Below are positions 8,182 to 18,411 of a DNA stretch of 64,000 bases, piece after piece; positions within the stretch are counted from its first letter, which is position 1; each line of letters opens with the position of its first letter. Source of the DNA: Mucilaginibacter frigoritolerans. Its GTDB lineage: Bacteria; Bacteroidota; Bacteroidia; Sphingobacteriales; Sphingobacteriaceae. Under the pieces are notes generated by a model, which was not told the DNA's origin, did not search any database, and saw only the letters and a program-made list of their open reading frames with translations. Location of the stretch: NCBI RefSeq assembly GCF_007830615.1, contig NZ_VLLI01000009.1, positions 186,001 through 250,000 of the forward strand, read 5' to 3'. Position numbers and translations under genes: made by a program.

Positions 8182-10317
8182 TTAATCCTGTACCAACGAA
8201 AAATCAATCTGTTTTTTGGTCAGATCAACGTTTTTTACTCTTATTTTAACCTCATCGCCTAACTGGTAAACCTTCTTTTTACGCTGACCGATAATGGCAT
8301 AATTTTTCTCGTCTAAAGTATAAAAGTCATCTGATATATCCCTTAAACGGATCATACCTTCGCATTTATTCTCAATAATCTCTACATACATACCCCATTC
8401 GGTTACGCCGGATATCACTCCGCTGTAAATACTGCCCACCTGGTCTCTCAAATACTCTGCTTGTTTGTATTTAACAGAGGCACGTTCTGCATCTGCTGCT
8501 TTTTTCTCCATTTGCGAGCTGTGCTGGCACAGTTTCTCATAATGTTCGGCATTAGCCGACTGACCGCCATTTAAATAATGAAACAACAGTCTATGAACCA
8601 TCACATCCGGATAACGGCGGATAGGAGAGGTGAAATGTGTATAATGATCAAATGCTAAACCGTAATGGCTGGTGCCTTTGGTGGTATAAATAGCTTTTGC
8701 CATGGACCGGATAGCCAACTGAGTTAACACGTTCTGCTCTTTTTTACCTTCCACATCTTCCATTAAATAATTAAGGGATTTGGCTGTTTCTTTATCTGAT
8801 TTAGTATTGATCTTATAACCAAAACGAGCAGCAAACTGAGCAAAATTAGCCAGCGATTCGGGTTTTGGAGAATCGTGCACACGGTAAACAAAGGTGTACT
8901 TATGTTTGCCTTTACCCATTTTACTTACGTGTTCGGCCACTTTGCGGTTAGCCAGCAGCATAAAATCTTCAATGAGCTTATGGGCATCTTTTCGTTCCTT
9001 CACATAAACACCAATAGGCTTGCCATTTTCATCTAACTTAAATTTAACTTCGGTGGTTTCAAAACTGATAGCTCCATTTTTAAATTTACGTTCGCGAAGT
9101 TTGTAAGCCAAGGCATTCAGTTTTTCAATTTCTGGCTGAAAATCGCCTGTTTTGGTTTCGATAACTTCCTGTACCTCTTCATAAGTAAAGCGTCTGTCTG
9201 AATGAATAATGGTTTTACCAAACCATTCAGTAAGCACATTAGCCTCTTCATCCATCTCAAAAACAGCAGCAAAGCAAAGTTTATCCTCCTTAGGCCTTAA
9301 AGAACATAACCCATTCGACAAACGTTCGGGCAGCATCGGTATTACCCTGTCAACTAGATAAACGGATGTACCGCGGTCTTCAGCTTCTTTATCCAATGCT
9401 GATTCTGGTTGAATATAATGCGATACATCTGCAATATGAACGCCTATCTCGTAATTGCCATTTTCCAGCTTTTTAAACGACAATGCATCATCAAAATCCT
9501 TGGCATCAAATGGATCTATAGTGAAGGTAATTGTATTCCTAAAATCACGGCGGCGGGCAATTTCTTCCTTAGAAATTACGTCGGGTATGGCTTCAGCCTC
9601 ATGTTCCACTTCTGCCGGAAAGGAGAGCGGGAAACCAAATTCAGCCAGGATGGCGTTCATTTCGGTATCATTCTCACCTTGCTTACCCAAAATATGTTTG
9701 ATACGACCAATCGGGTTTTTAGCATCAACCGGCCAATCTGTTATTTCAGCAACTGCTTTTATCCCATTCTTAGCGCCATTTAGTTCATTGATAGGGATAA
9801 AAATATCATGCATCATTTTCCGGTCATCCGGAATAAAAAAAGCAAAACGTTCCGATAGCTTTACAATGCCGGTAAATTCCATTTTGGCGCGCTGCAATAT
9901 CTCTATTACTTCACCTTCCTTGTTTTTACCCTTGCTTTTTGCGTAAACGTAAACTCTTACTCTATCGCCATTTAAGGCATTACGCAATTTGCGGGGAGCA
10001 ATAAAAATATCACTCTCAAATTCATCATCCGTAACAATAAAGGCCGAGCCATCATTAGTCAGGTCAACGCGGCCTTCAATAAATGTTTTTAATTCAAGTA
10101 GTTGGAATTTGCCGGGAGATAGCTCCTTTATTACGTTCTTTTTGGCTTCTTCTTTTAATATATCGAATATTACTTCCCTTGCTTCGGGATCGCGGATATT
10201 TAGTTTGGCTGAGACTTGTTTATAATTTAACGGTGTATTGCCGTTCTGTTCAAATATATCAAGTACCATTTGGGTAAGGACCTGATTTATTGATGAACTA
10301 TTTTTCTTTTTAGACAT
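8182..10317 (-). CDS. rnr: Ribonuclease R
   Basis: 711 residues. A processive 3'-5' exoribonuclease that degrades structured RNA. The order is an N-terminal winged-helix-like region (about 1-70), cold-shock/OB domains, the RNB catalytic domain with TFTIDPFDAKDFDDALSF holding the Asp cluster, the HYTHFTSPIRRYPDVMVHRLL motif, and a C-terminal S1 domain (GSIYSGVISGVTEWGMYVEI onward). No Lys-rich tail follows S1, unlike E. coli RNase R. It has a -7 element 14 bases upstream of its ATG. Confidence 0.96.
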   Translation of the reverse strand: MSKKKNSSSINQVLTQMVLDIFEQNGNTPLNYKQVSAKLNIRDPEAREVIFDILKEEAKKNVIKELSPGKFQLLELKTFIEGRVDLTNDGSAFIVTDDEFESDIFIAPRKLRNALNGDRVRVYVYAKSKGKNKEGEVIEILQRAKMEFTGIVKLSERFAFFIPDDRKMMHDIFIPINELNGAKNGIKAVAEITDWPVDAKNPIGRIKHILGKQGENDTEMNAILAEFGFPLSFPAEVEHEAEAIPDVISKEEIARRRDFRNTITFTIDPFDAKDFDDALSFKKLENGNYEIGVHIADVSHYIQPESALDKEAEDRGTSVYLVDRVIPMLPERLSNGLCSLRPKEDKLCFAAVFEMDEEANVLTEWFGKTIIHSDRRFTYEEVQEVIETKTGDFQPEIEKLNALAYKLRERKFKNGAISFETTEVKFKLDENGKPIGVYVKERKDAHKLIEDFMLLANRKVAEHVSKMGKGKHKYTFVYRVHDSPKPESLANFAQFAARFGYKINTKSDKETAKSLNYLMEDVEGKKEQNVLTQLAIRSMAKAIYTTKGTSHYGLAFDHYTHFTSPIRRYPDVMVHRLLFHYLNGGQSANAEHYEKLCQHSSQMEKKAADAERASVKYKQAEYLRDQVGSIYSGVISGVTEWGMYVEIIENKCEGMIRLRDISDDFYTLDEKNYAIIGQRKKKVYQLGDEVKIRVKNVDLTKKQIDFSLVQD

Positions 10318-10331
10318 GCGAATTATTTGTA

Positions 10332-10339
10332 CAAAGATA
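10332..10339 (-). promoter_or_regulatory. -7 element TATCTTTG for rnr
   Basis: Minus-strand TATCTTTG, an exact TAnnTTTG match, with 14 nt between it and the rnr ATG (10317). The implied leader is about 10 nt. No clear TTTG at -33. Confidence 0.6.
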
Positions 10340-10431
10340 CAATGTTTTTGAATGTGGATGTCAGAATGCCCATTGCAGGATGTGATGATTTATAAAATTT
10401 GATTCCCGGTATTAAAAATTTACCGCAAATT

Positions 10432-12138
10432 TTAATTCACTCTCGGTATGGATGCAATTAATTTCTTGGTATATGCCTCTTTAGGGTGGTAATAGATATC
10501 ATCTGGATCACCCATTTCAACTATTTCCCCCTTATTCATCACCATCATCCTATCTGATATATGTTTAATTACCGCCAGGTCATGGGATATAAAGATATAA
10601 GTGAGGTTAAACTCCCTTTGAAGCTCCCTGATAAGGTTTAGCACCTGAGCCTGTACCGAAACATCCAATGCCGAAACGGATTCATCACAGATGATGAATT
10701 TAGGTTGCAACGCCAAAGCCCTGGCGATAACAATCCGTTGTCTTTGCCCGCCCGAAAATTCGTGCGGATAGCGGTTAAAGTGTTCCGGCAATAAATTTAC
10801 GCGTTCCAAAAGCTCAATAACACGTTTTTTGCGTTTGGTGTCATTAGCATAAAATTGGTGTACCTGCATCGGTTCCATCAGCGAATCGCCAACGGTTAAA
10901 CGCGGATTTAAAGAGGAATAAGGATCCTGGAAAATGATTTGAATATCACGTCGCATTGCCCTCAGATCATTTTTCTTTAGTGATCTGAGATCTGTATTTT
11001 CAAAATTGATACTTCCCGAAGTAGGTTCAATCAACCTCAATATGCTCCTTCCCAAGGTTGTTTTCCCGCAACCTGATTCGCCAACCAGCCCCAGTGTTTC
11101 ACCAGGGTACACTTCAAAGCTAACCTGGTTAACTGCTTTTACTATATTCTTTTTAAGGCCAAATAGCGTTTTATCATCACTAAACCAGGTATTTAACTGA
11201 TTTATTTTAAGTATCGGTTCCTTTGCGTATAAAGTTTTTTTACGTTCTTTTATTTCTTCAGGTTTATATGCAAATCTTCCTCTTATACTTTCTATGCTTT
11301 CTACTGATTTTGATTCTGAAGGTAAAAAATCAGCAATAACGGGCAATTTTTTCAAATGATAAGCCGGGGATGGGCGGCAAGCGAGCAAACCTTTGGTATA
11401 TGGATGTTTCGGCTTTGCAAACAAATCTTTTACTGTTGCTTCTTCAACCACTTCGCCCTTGTACATAACCAGCACACGATCAGCTATTTCACCAATTACA
11501 CCTAAATCATGAGAGATAAAGATTAAACTCATATTGCGTTCGGCTTTGAGCTTCAGCAATAACTCAATAATGGTTTTTTGTACAGTAACATCAAGTGCTG
11601 TGGTGGGTTCATCTGCAATTAATATCTCAGGGTTGCAGGAAAGGGCCATAGCGATCATTACCCTTTGTTTTTGTCCACCCGATATTTGATGCGGATAACT
11701 GTCGAACAGCTCTTCAGGCCGGGGTAACTGCACTTCTTTAAACAAATTAATTGTTCTTTGCTTTGCTTCCGCTTTACTCGTTCCCAAATGCAGTTGTATG
11801 GCTTCTGTAATCTGGTAACCGCAGGTTAACACCGGGTTCAGGGATGTCATTGGTTCCTGAAATATCATGGCCATTTGATGTCCTCTGATTTTTTGCATTT
11901 CAAGCTCCGGTACGGTGCAAAGACAAACTCCATTCAATAAAACTGAACCATTAATAACCGTCTGCTCATCATTCAGCAGGCGCATTAAACCAAGGGAAGT
12001 AACCGATTTACCTGACCCCGATTCGCCGACAATACCAATAGTTTCTCCTTTATTTAAAGTGAATGTAATGCTTTTAACAGCTTCAAATAAACCATTAGCT
12101 GTTTTAAACCTGATATTTAGGTCCTTTACTTCAAGCAT
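10432..12138 (-). CDS. Fused oligo/dipeptide ABC transporter ATPase (two ATPase halves)
   Basis: 568 residues carrying two complete nucleotide-binding domains in tandem, like DppD joined to DppF. Half one has Walker A GESGSGKS, signature [15 protein letters not shown] and Walker [13 protein letters not shown]. Half two (from about residue 310) has [24 protein letters not shown] and [12 protein letters not shown]. Each half carries the oligopeptide-type C-terminal extension ([27 protein letters not shown]). It would power uptake of peptides or related solutes, but no permease or binding protein gene is nearby. Its ATG shares one base with the stop of the exonuclease gene, so the two are translationally linked. 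Confidence 0.93.
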   Translation of the reverse strand: MLEVKDLNIRFKTANGLFEAVKSITFTLNKGETIGIVGESGSGKSVTSLGLMRLLNDEQTVINGSVLLNGVCLCTVPELEMQKIRGHQMAMIFQEPMTSLNPVLTCGYQITEAIQLHLGTSKAEAKQRTINLFKEVQLPRPEELFDSYPHQISGGQKQRVMIAMALSCNPEILIADEPTTALDVTVQKTIIELLLKLKAERNMSLIFISHDLGVIGEIADRVLVMYKGEVVEEATVKDLFAKPKHPYTKGLLACRPSPAYHLKKLPVIADFLPSESKSVESIESIRGRFAYKPEEIKERKKTLYAKEPILKINQLNTWFSDDKTLFGLKKNIVKAVNQVSFEVYPGETLGLVGESGCGKTTLGRSILRLIEPTSGSINFENTDLRSLKKNDLRAMRRDIQIIFQDPYSSLNPRLTVGDSLMEPMQVHQFYANDTKRKKRVIELLERVNLLPEHFNRYPHEFSGGQRQRIVIARALALQPKFIICDESVSALDVSVQAQVLNLIRELQREFNLTYIFISHDLAVIKHISDRMMVMNKGEIVEMGDPDDIYYHPKEAYTKKLIASIPRVN

Positions 12139-12845
12139 TACTCAACTATGATTATACATTCATCAGAAATAAGCTCTTCGCCACGATAACGACGTAATAG
12201 TTGCGCTGTAGCAATTACATCTTTTTGGCAATAGCTATATATACGCTCCAGTTGATTTTCAACCCAATAAACATGGCCAACCATGCTCCCATCAATATCC
12301 TCTTTTGGAGTAGGGATATTAAAAATGGCGGTTAGTAAATTTAATGAGGTATAATTTTTATAATCACCAAATTTCCATAACTCCATTGTATCCAAGTGAT
12401 TTATTTCCCATGGCTTTTTACCGGATAATTCCAATTGTGATGGGATTTTTAAGCCATTAACCAGCATACGGCGGCAGATATATGGAAAATCAAATTCTTT
12501 TCCATTATGTGCGCATAAAATTAAGCTGGGTGGCTGACTGGCTAACAAAGCAGCGAACTTTTCCAGTACTTCTTTTTCACTATGCGATGCAAATGATTTA
12601 ACTCTTAAACTTGTTTGTTTTCCATTAACAAAAATACCCACTGATATACAGATGATCTTGCCAAATTCAGCCCAAATACCTGCGCGTTCATAAAATTCTT
12701 CAGCAGTTTCTTCTTTCCGCTGATTCTGCGTTTTTAAATCCCAAAGCTTTTGAAAATTTTCTGGTACCTGGCTGAAGCTACTGTATTGCGGAACGGTCTC
12801 AATATCAATTACCAATAAATTATGGAGGTCGTATTGTTCAAGCAT
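12138..12845 (-). CDS. Predicted 3'-5' exonuclease (DEDDy, PolB-like)
   Basis: 235 residues with an RNase H-like exonuclease fold. Motif Exo I is LLVIDIETVPQ (Asp, Glu), Exo II lies in AHNGKEFDFPYICRRML, and Exo III is YCQKDVIATAQLLRRY with the Tyr and Asp of the DEDDy class. There is no polymerase domain, so it acts alone or with partners, probably in DNA repair or nucleic-acid turnover. Its stop overlaps the ABC ATPase start by one base; there is no evident functional link between the two. Confidence 0.85.
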   Translation of the reverse strand: MLEQYDLHNLLVIDIETVPQYSSFSQVPENFQKLWDLKTQNQRKEETAEEFYERAGIWAEFGKIICISVGIFVNGKQTSLRVKSFASHSEKEVLEKFAALLASQPPSLILCAHNGKEFDFPYICRRMLVNGLKIPSQLELSGKKPWEINHLDTMELWKFGDYKNYTSLNLLTAIFNIPTPKEDIDGSMVGHVYWVENQLERIYSYCQKDVIATAQLLRRYRGEELISDECIIIVE

Positions 12846-12961
12846 TAGTTGTTACTATTTAATGAGGCAATATACTATTTTTAGTTTTTTGTTTTCCTTA
12901 GCCATTGCCTTTAAATAAGCCTGTAATATCCAGGCAGTGTAAAAAAAGTCAGTATTATTGT

Positions 12962-12969
12962 TACTTTTG
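12962..12969 (+). promoter_or_regulatory. -7 element TACTTTTG for the glycosyltransferase gene
   Basis: TAnnTTTG match followed by G, 37 nt before the ATG at 13007 and in the only gap between divergent genes. The -33 half is not convincing. Confidence 0.4.
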
Positions 12970-13006
12970 GGCCTTAAAAAGGTTTTTATTAAACCCGATC
13001 ACAATA

Positions 13007-13732
13007 ATGAAAATAGAAAAATTATCAATTATTATTCCTGCTTACAATGAAGGTAACACCATACACCTCATATTAAACAAAATTAAATCAGTTAACCTGA
13101 TTGATAATATTCAAAAAGAAATCATTATTGTAAACGACTTTTCAAGTGATAATACCGAAGAAGCAGTTGCAAGCTATAAGCAAACCAATCCCGATCTGGA
13201 TATTAATTACTTTAAGCATGAAGTAAACAAGGGTAAAGGTGCAGCATTGCATACAGGCATATCAAAAGCGACCGGCGAGTACCTGATTATTCAGGATGCT
13301 GATTTGGAATATGATCCTGAAGAATACAATGACTTGTTAAAACCAATCCGCAATGGATTTGCCGATGTTGTTTACGGCTCCAGGTTTATGGGTAGCAATC
13401 CACACCGTATCCTTTTCTTTTGGCACACTATTGGTAACAAGTGGCTTACTTTTGCCTCCAATATGTTCAGTAATCTCAACCTTACAGACATGGAAACCTG
13501 TTACAAGGTTTTTAATACCAAACTTATCCAATCTATCAAACTAACCGAACAACGTTTTGGATTTGAGCCGGAAGTAACTCAGAAAATTGCCCGTGTACCT
13601 AAAATCCGCATCTATGAGGTAGGGATCTCTTATTATGGCCGTACATATGAAGACGGGAAGAAAATAGGGTGGAAAGACGGCGTAAGGGCTATCTATTGTA
13701 TTTTAAAATATGGGTTATTCCGGGCAAATTAA
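13007..13732 (+). CDS. Family 2 glycosyltransferase, DPM1-like
   Basis: 241 residues from the ATG at 13007 (MKIEKLSIIIPAYNEG); earlier in-frame TTG starts are rejected because they precede a promoter-like TACTTTTG. It has the GT-A fold: IIIPAYNEGNT for the nucleotide-sugar site, the metal-binding DADLEYDPEEY, VYGSRF, and TDMETCYKVFNTKLI followed by RFGFEPEVTQKIAR. These resemble polyprenyl-phosphate mannose/glucose synthases, so it probably loads a sugar on a lipid carrier at the cytoplasmic face. No C-terminal membrane helices are visible. Confidence 0.88.
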   Translation: MKIEKLSIIIPAYNEGNTIHLILNKIKSVNLIDNIQKEIIIVNDFSSDNTEEAVASYKQTNPDLDINYFKHEVNKGKGAALHTGISKATGEYLIIQDADLEYDPEEYNDLLKPIRNGFADVVYGSRFMGSNPHRILFFWHTIGNKWLTFASNMFSNLNLTDMETCYKVFNTKLIQSIKLTEQRFGFEPEVTQKIARVPKIRIYEVGISYYGRTYEDGKKIGWKDGVRAIYCILKYGLFRAN

Positions 13733-13746
13733 GTTTTAGCCCAACA

Positions 13747-14202
13747 TTATAAAATCATTACCCCAACTTTATTTACAACTGGTAACTTAATAAAGTTAAG
13801 CTCAACAATGCTCTCCGGTAAAAAGATGAATTTTTTATCATAGATATTTTTACCAATATAAAAGCTTAACCAATATTCATTATTTAAGCCAAAGGTTTGC
13901 TCATCAATTGGTTCAATCAATTTATATGAGCCTTCTTCAACCAGCGGAAACATGTGTCTGAGTGTAGAGGTCTTTACTTGTTCTCCGTTTTTTTCGCCAT
14001 AGCCCTTTGATGTAATCAATACATTTTCAATAGGCTCTTTTTTTAGGTTGATCAAATAAACATACCATATTTTACTCTCAGCACTTTCCTTCTCAAGAGC
14101 CACCGCTATAGCAATGTCTTTTACCTTATTTTCTGGCAGATCTTTTATCATATCAATAGGAGCATTAAACAGCTGATATGAATATCGATCAATATCAGCC
14201 AT
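13747..14202 (-). CDS. Conserved-looking hypothetical protein downstream of topA
   Basis: 151 residues, soluble, no signal peptide or membrane helix. It is strand-rich with acidic N-terminal and hydrophobic C-terminal ends. I do not recognise a domain. Its ATG lies 6 bases after the topA stop, so it is almost certainly cotranscribed with topA and may be translationally coupled. That context suggests, but does not show, a role linked to DNA or nucleoid maintenance. Confidence 0.7.
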   Translation of the reverse strand: MADIDRYSYQLFNAPIDMIKDLPENKVKDIAIAVALEKESAESKIWYVYLINLKKEPIENVLITSKGYGEKNGEQVKTSTLRHMFPLVEEGSYKLIEPIDEQTFGLNNEYWLSFYIGKNIYDKKFIFLPESIVELNFIKLPVVNKVGVMIL

Positions 14203-14208
14203 TAAAAA

Positions 14209-16605
14209 TTATTTCTTTTTTGCCGGGGCCTTTTTCTTTGCAGGAGCCTTTTTAGCAGCTGGTTTTGCAGCTGTTGCTGATTTCCCAAATCGTCCCTTTT
14301 TTGCATCTTTTGGCATTGCGTCAGCCAATGCTTTACACTCTTCGTAAGTTAAGCTCTGCGGATCTTTATCCTTTGGAATTTTAACATTTAGTTTGCCAAA
14401 TTCAATGTATGGACCCCAACGGCCATTTAATACTTTGACATCGACATCTTCATCAAAAGCCTTAATCAACTTTTCTGCATCACGTTTACGTTTATCGTTA
14501 ATCAGCTCAATTGCTTTTTCTTCGGTAACATCATGCGGATCTATTTCTTTAGGTAAGGATACAAAAGCACTGTTGTGGCTGATATAAGGGCCAAAGCGAC
14601 CAATGGCCACCTTCATTACCTTACCTTCGTATTCACCAACTACCTTAGGCAATTTAAACAATTCCAGTGCGTCTTCTATACTGATTGTTTCAATGCTTTG
14701 CCCTGCCCTTAAACTCGCGTAAAGTGGCTTTTCTTCTTTGTTCTCTTCCGTAGCACTCTCACCAATCTGCACAAATGGACCGTAGCGGCCAATTCTAACA
14801 GAAATCTTTTTGCCATTTTCAGGGTGGACGCCTAATTCACGCTCACCAGTAGCTTTATCAGCAGTTTGAATGGTACTTTCAACTTCCTTATGGAAAGGTG
14901 TATAAAAGCTGCGGATCATGTCTGTCCATTCTTTTAATCCCTGTGCTATCTCGTCAAACTGTTTTTCAACGCTGGCTGTAAAGTTAAAATCAACAATATC
15001 ATTAAAATGCAGCACCAGGAAGTCATTTACAACTGCCCCTATATCTGTAGGAAACAGCTTTCCTTTTTCGGCGCCAGTATTTTCAGTCTTCTCCTCTTTA
15101 GTGATGTTTTCTTCCTTCAGTGTTAAAACACGGAAGGCCCTTATCCTGCCTTCACGCTCTTCTTTTAAAACATAACCACGGTTTTGAACGGTAGATATGG
15201 TAGGAGCATAGGTTGAAGGACGGCCAATGCCTAATTCTTCCAATTTTTTAACCAAACTTGCTTCGGTATACCGAGCAGGCGGACGGGAAAAGCGTTCGGT
15301 TGCTGACATTTCCTGCAAAGCCAAACGCTGGCCTTTGGTTAATGGCGGCAACATAGCATTTTCACCATCCTGTAAGTTATCCTCATCCTCATCACTGGAC
15401 TCCAGATAGACTTTCAGGAAACCATCAAATTTCATCACCTCACCATTGGCTGTAAGTTCTTCTTTACGGGTTGATATACTGATTTTTGCAGTGGTTTTCT
15501 CAAACTGCGCTTCACTCATTTGCGAGGCAATTGCTCTTTTCCAGATCAGCTCATACAACCGCGTTTCGCTCGAATCACCCTGTATAGTATGCTTATCGAA
15601 ATAAGTTGGCCTTATCGCTTCGTGCGCTTCCTGAGCACTGGCGTTTTTAGTTTTATATTTTCTATGCTGATGGTATTTATCGCCATAGGCAGAAATAATC
15701 TCTTGAGCAGCTGCGTTTAAAGCCTGATCAGATAAATTAAGTGAGTCAGTACGCATATACGTAATATGCCCGGACTCATAAAGTTTTTGGGCTACCTGCA
15801 TGGTACGTGAAACTGAGTAACCTAATTTACGGCTGGCTTCCTGTTGAAGGGTAGATGTTGTAAACGGAGCAGCCGGTGAACGTTTTGCAGGACGGGTTTC
15901 CAGTGATTTTACATCAAAATCAGCCTTAATACAATCCTGTAAAAACTTCTCTGCATCTTCTTGCTTACTGTAACGTTCGGATAGTTCAGCTTTAAAGGCA
16001 TCTCTGCCTTTGCCAAAAATGGCAACTATTTTAAATGCCGCTTCTGATTTGAATTTGTTGATTTCGCGCTCTCTGTCAACAATCAGTCTTACTGCAACTG
16101 ATTGTACACGACCAGCTGAAAGTGAAGGTTTTACTTTTTTCCATAAAACCGGAGAAAGTTCAAAACCTACCAATCTGTCCAAAACACGGCGCGCTTGTTG
16201 TGCATTTACTAAATTATAGTCTATTTTACGGGGCGTTTCAATAGCACGTAAAATAGCCGGTTTAGTGATCTCATGAAAAACAATACGCCTGGTAGTGGCT
16301 TCTTTTAAATCTAAAGTATCATATAGATGCCATGATATAGCTTCCCCTTCGCGGTCCTCGTCCGATGCCAGCCAAACTATTTCGGCTTCTTTAGCTAACT
16401 TCTTTAATTCGCTAACAATCTGCTTTTTGTCTGCAGGAACCTCATATTTCTGTTTAAAATCATGCGCAATATCGATAGCATCATCAGACTTAACCAAATC
16501 ACGGATATGTCCATAACTCGACTTTACGGTGAAGTCTTTGCCAAGGTATCCCTCAATGGTTTTGGCTTTCGCCGGAGATTCTACAATAAGTAAATTTTTA
16601 GCCAT
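14209..16605 (-). CDS. topA: DNA topoisomerase I
   Basis: 798 residues. A type IA enzyme that relaxes negative supercoils. The Toprim domain begins LLIVESPAKAKTIEGYLG and has ASDEDREGEAISWHL with the metal-binding acidic residues; the catalytic Tyr is Tyr283 in GHITYMRTDSLNLS. The C-terminal third has repeated topoisomerase C-terminal modules with GRYGPFVQIG, GRFGPYISHN and GRWGPYIEFG rather than four-Cys zinc fingers, and it ends in a disordered Ala/Lys/Pro tail (KKAPAKKK repeats) likely to bind DNA non-specifically. First gene of a two-gene unit with the hypothetical at 13747. Confidence 0.97.
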   Translation of the reverse strand: MAKNLLIVESPAKAKTIEGYLGKDFTVKSSYGHIRDLVKSDDAIDIAHDFKQKYEVPADKKQIVSELKKLAKEAEIVWLASDEDREGEAISWHLYDTLDLKEATTRRIVFHEITKPAILRAIETPRKIDYNLVNAQQARRVLDRLVGFELSPVLWKKVKPSLSAGRVQSVAVRLIVDREREINKFKSEAAFKIVAIFGKGRDAFKAELSERYSKQEDAEKFLQDCIKADFDVKSLETRPAKRSPAAPFTTSTLQQEASRKLGYSVSRTMQVAQKLYESGHITYMRTDSLNLSDQALNAAAQEIISAYGDKYHQHRKYKTKNASAQEAHEAIRPTYFDKHTIQGDSSETRLYELIWKRAIASQMSEAQFEKTTAKISISTRKEELTANGEVMKFDGFLKVYLESSDEDEDNLQDGENAMLPPLTKGQRLALQEMSATERFSRPPARYTEASLVKKLEELGIGRPSTYAPTISTVQNRGYVLKEEREGRIRAFRVLTLKEENITKEEKTENTGAEKGKLFPTDIGAVVNDFLVLHFNDIVDFNFTASVEKQFDEIAQGLKEWTDMIRSFYTPFHKEVESTIQTADKATGERELGVHPENGKKISVRIGRYGPFVQIGESATEENKEEKPLYASLRAGQSIETISIEDALELFKLPKVVGEYEGKVMKVAIGRFGPYISHNSAFVSLPKEIDPHDVTEEKAIELINDKRKRDAEKLIKAFDEDVDVKVLNGRWGPYIEFGKLNVKIPKDKDPQSLTYEECKALADAMPKDAKKGRFGKSATAAKPAAKKAPAKKKAPAKKK

Positions 16606-16812
16606 TTAAGCAGTTATTTTTTGCAAATAAAACATAAAGAAAGCGAAACGCCAATTTGTTTTTAGGAAAAGGTATAATGTTATACGGTTGGAGGAGTTAA
16701 ATGTTGAGGTTTACCGTTGAAAGCTCCTAAGGTTAAAAAGTTATACTATTTTTAATATTTACTTTTAAAATCAACATTTCAACAATAAAAACCTAAAACT
16801 TAGTGCAGAAAT

Positions 16813-17901
16813 CTACATTAAAAAGCCGCCGCCAAGCAAATCATTACCTTCATAAAATACGGCTGATTGTCCGGGTGCGATACCTGAAACGTTATGCAGA
16901 AAATCAACTTTCATATGCTGCCCCATTTGTACAATGGTACTTTGAGTGCCGGCATCTTTATACCTGATTTTGGTAACCGCTTCAATTGGCTCAGTAATGG
17001 TTTCGTATTTAACCAGATTCAGATTTTTTACCCATGCTTGCTTACGTTCCAATTCATCGGCTGTTCCAAGCACAACAGTATTAGTATCAGGTTGGATACT
17101 GGTTACAAACATAGGGTGCCCTAAAGCTATACCTAACCCTTTACGCTGACCTATGGTATAAAACGGATAACCCTGGTGTTTGCCTACTATAGTGCCGTCT
17201 GCCAGCACAAAGTCACCACCGGCAACACGTCCTTCCAGATCTTTAACTTTATGCCTTAAAAACGATCTATAATCGTTATCCGGCACAAAGCATATTTCAT
17301 AGCTTTCACTTTTACCCGCCAGTTCAACCTGCCCCATATCAAGGGCCATTTGCCTGATTTCGGGCTTGGAAAAACTACCTAAAGGAAATTTAGTACGGGC
17401 AAGGTTTTTTTGAGATACGCCCCATAGTACATATGATTGGTCTTTATTCTCGTCTTTACCTTTTGAAATCACATATCTGCCATTATCCTGTAAACGGACA
17501 TTAGCATAATGGCCAGTCGCTATGAACTCGCAATCTAACTTATCTGCACGTTTTAGCAATGCTTCCCATTTAATATGGGTATTACATAAAACGCATGGAT
17601 TGGGGGTACGGCCAGCAATATATTCATCAACAAAATTATCTATCACAAAATCGCCAAACTCACTTCTAATATCCAGTATGTAATGCGGAAAGCCATAGCC
17701 AACCGCCAGTGCACGTGCATCATTTATACTGTCAAGGCTACAACACCCTGTTTCTTTTGAACTACCACCAGCTGATGCATAGTCCCACGTTTTCATAGTA
17801 AGCCCTATAACTTCATAGCCCTGCTCATGCAACATCACTGCTGCAACCGAACTATCAACGCCACCACTCATTGCCACTAATATCCTGCCGTGCTTACTCA
17901 T
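16813..17901 (-). CDS. mnmA: tRNA-specific 2-thiouridylase MnmA
   Basis: 362 residues. It thiolates U34 of Lys, Glu and Gln tRNAs. The PP-loop AMSGGVDSSVAAVML is at residues 10-24, the first catalytic Cys is in the NPCVLCN segment near residue 105, and the second is in SYEICFVPDNDYRSFL near residue 200. The C-terminal beta-barrel follows (GQRKGLGIALGHPMFV onward). Its promoter's -7 element ends only 7 bases before the ATG, so the mRNA should have almost no leader. Confidence 0.96.
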   Translation of the reverse strand: MSKHGRILVAMSGGVDSSVAAVMLHEQGYEVIGLTMKTWDYASAGGSSKETGCCSLDSINDARALAVGYGFPHYILDIRSEFGDFVIDNFVDEYIAGRTPNPCVLCNTHIKWEALLKRADKLDCEFIATGHYANVRLQDNGRYVISKGKDENKDQSYVLWGVSQKNLARTKFPLGSFSKPEIRQMALDMGQVELAGKSESYEICFVPDNDYRSFLRHKVKDLEGRVAGGDFVLADGTIVGKHQGYPFYTIGQRKGLGIALGHPMFVTSIQPDTNTVVLGTADELERKQAWVKNLNLVKYETITEPIEAVTKIRYKDAGTQSTIVQMGQHMKVDFLHNVSGIAPGQSAVFYEGNDLLGGGFLM

Positions 17902-17908
17902 AATTTTG

Positions 17909-17916
17909 CAAAGATA
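17909..17916 (-). promoter_or_regulatory. -7 element TATCTTTG for mnmA
   Basis: Minus-strand exact TAnnTTTG match followed by C. Only 7 nt separate it from the mnmA start codon at 17901, implying a leader of a few nucleotides at most. Confidence 0.6.
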
Positions 17917-18357
17917 CCCTTTTTGATTTTATGTTGATAAACGCTGAGTCAGATAAGGGTAAAATGTATCTATATAGTGTATTTCTTTTAATTAATTTAA
18001 AAGAAAAATAAAACTTAACCTTTTGTTAATTCAAAACATAAACATGCCCAAGAAGTTTTCTTGTTACAAAATAACCCTTACTACGAATAATAATAAATAC
18101 AGAAAAAGTAAGTTTTAAAAATTGTTGTTTCTTTTCTGTTGTTGAATTTTTCATTTCTGATTATACAGAAAGAAATGCATAAGCAGAAAAAACTTCGTTA
18201 ACAGTGTCTTAATGCATGTTTTTATTGTTCTTTTAAATAAGAAAAACTCAAACTTTTGGTTCTTTTATTATGATTTTTTTATATTATAAATGACAATATG
18301 ACATTTATAAAAAGATCAAATGATTTTATTATAAAAATCATAAAAATCAAAAGGAAT
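17917..18357. other. AT-rich intergenic stretch with no gene seen
   Basis: About 440 bases between mnmA (minus) and the small plus-strand unit. It is very AT-rich, with many stop codons in all frames. No tRNA-like or strongly paired structure was recognised. Confidence 0.4.
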
Positions 18358-18388
18358 TTTGTAACATAACTTTTACAGTATAAATTTG
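18358..18388 (+). promoter_or_regulatory. Strong-looking promoter of a short transcript
   Basis: TTTG at 18358-18361, spacer of exactly 19 nt, TAAATTTG at 18381-18388: a full match to the Bacteroidota promoter pattern. It points at the 29-codon ORF at 18412, and a terminator follows about 20 bases after that ORF. Confidence 0.75.
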
Positions 18389-18411
18389 TAATACCTTAAT
18401 TGATATAGTAG

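Noticed and set aside
9409..9946. Plus-strand ORFs of 124 and 163 codons over rnr
   Set aside because: They are antisense shadows of a fully intact, conserved rnr gene.
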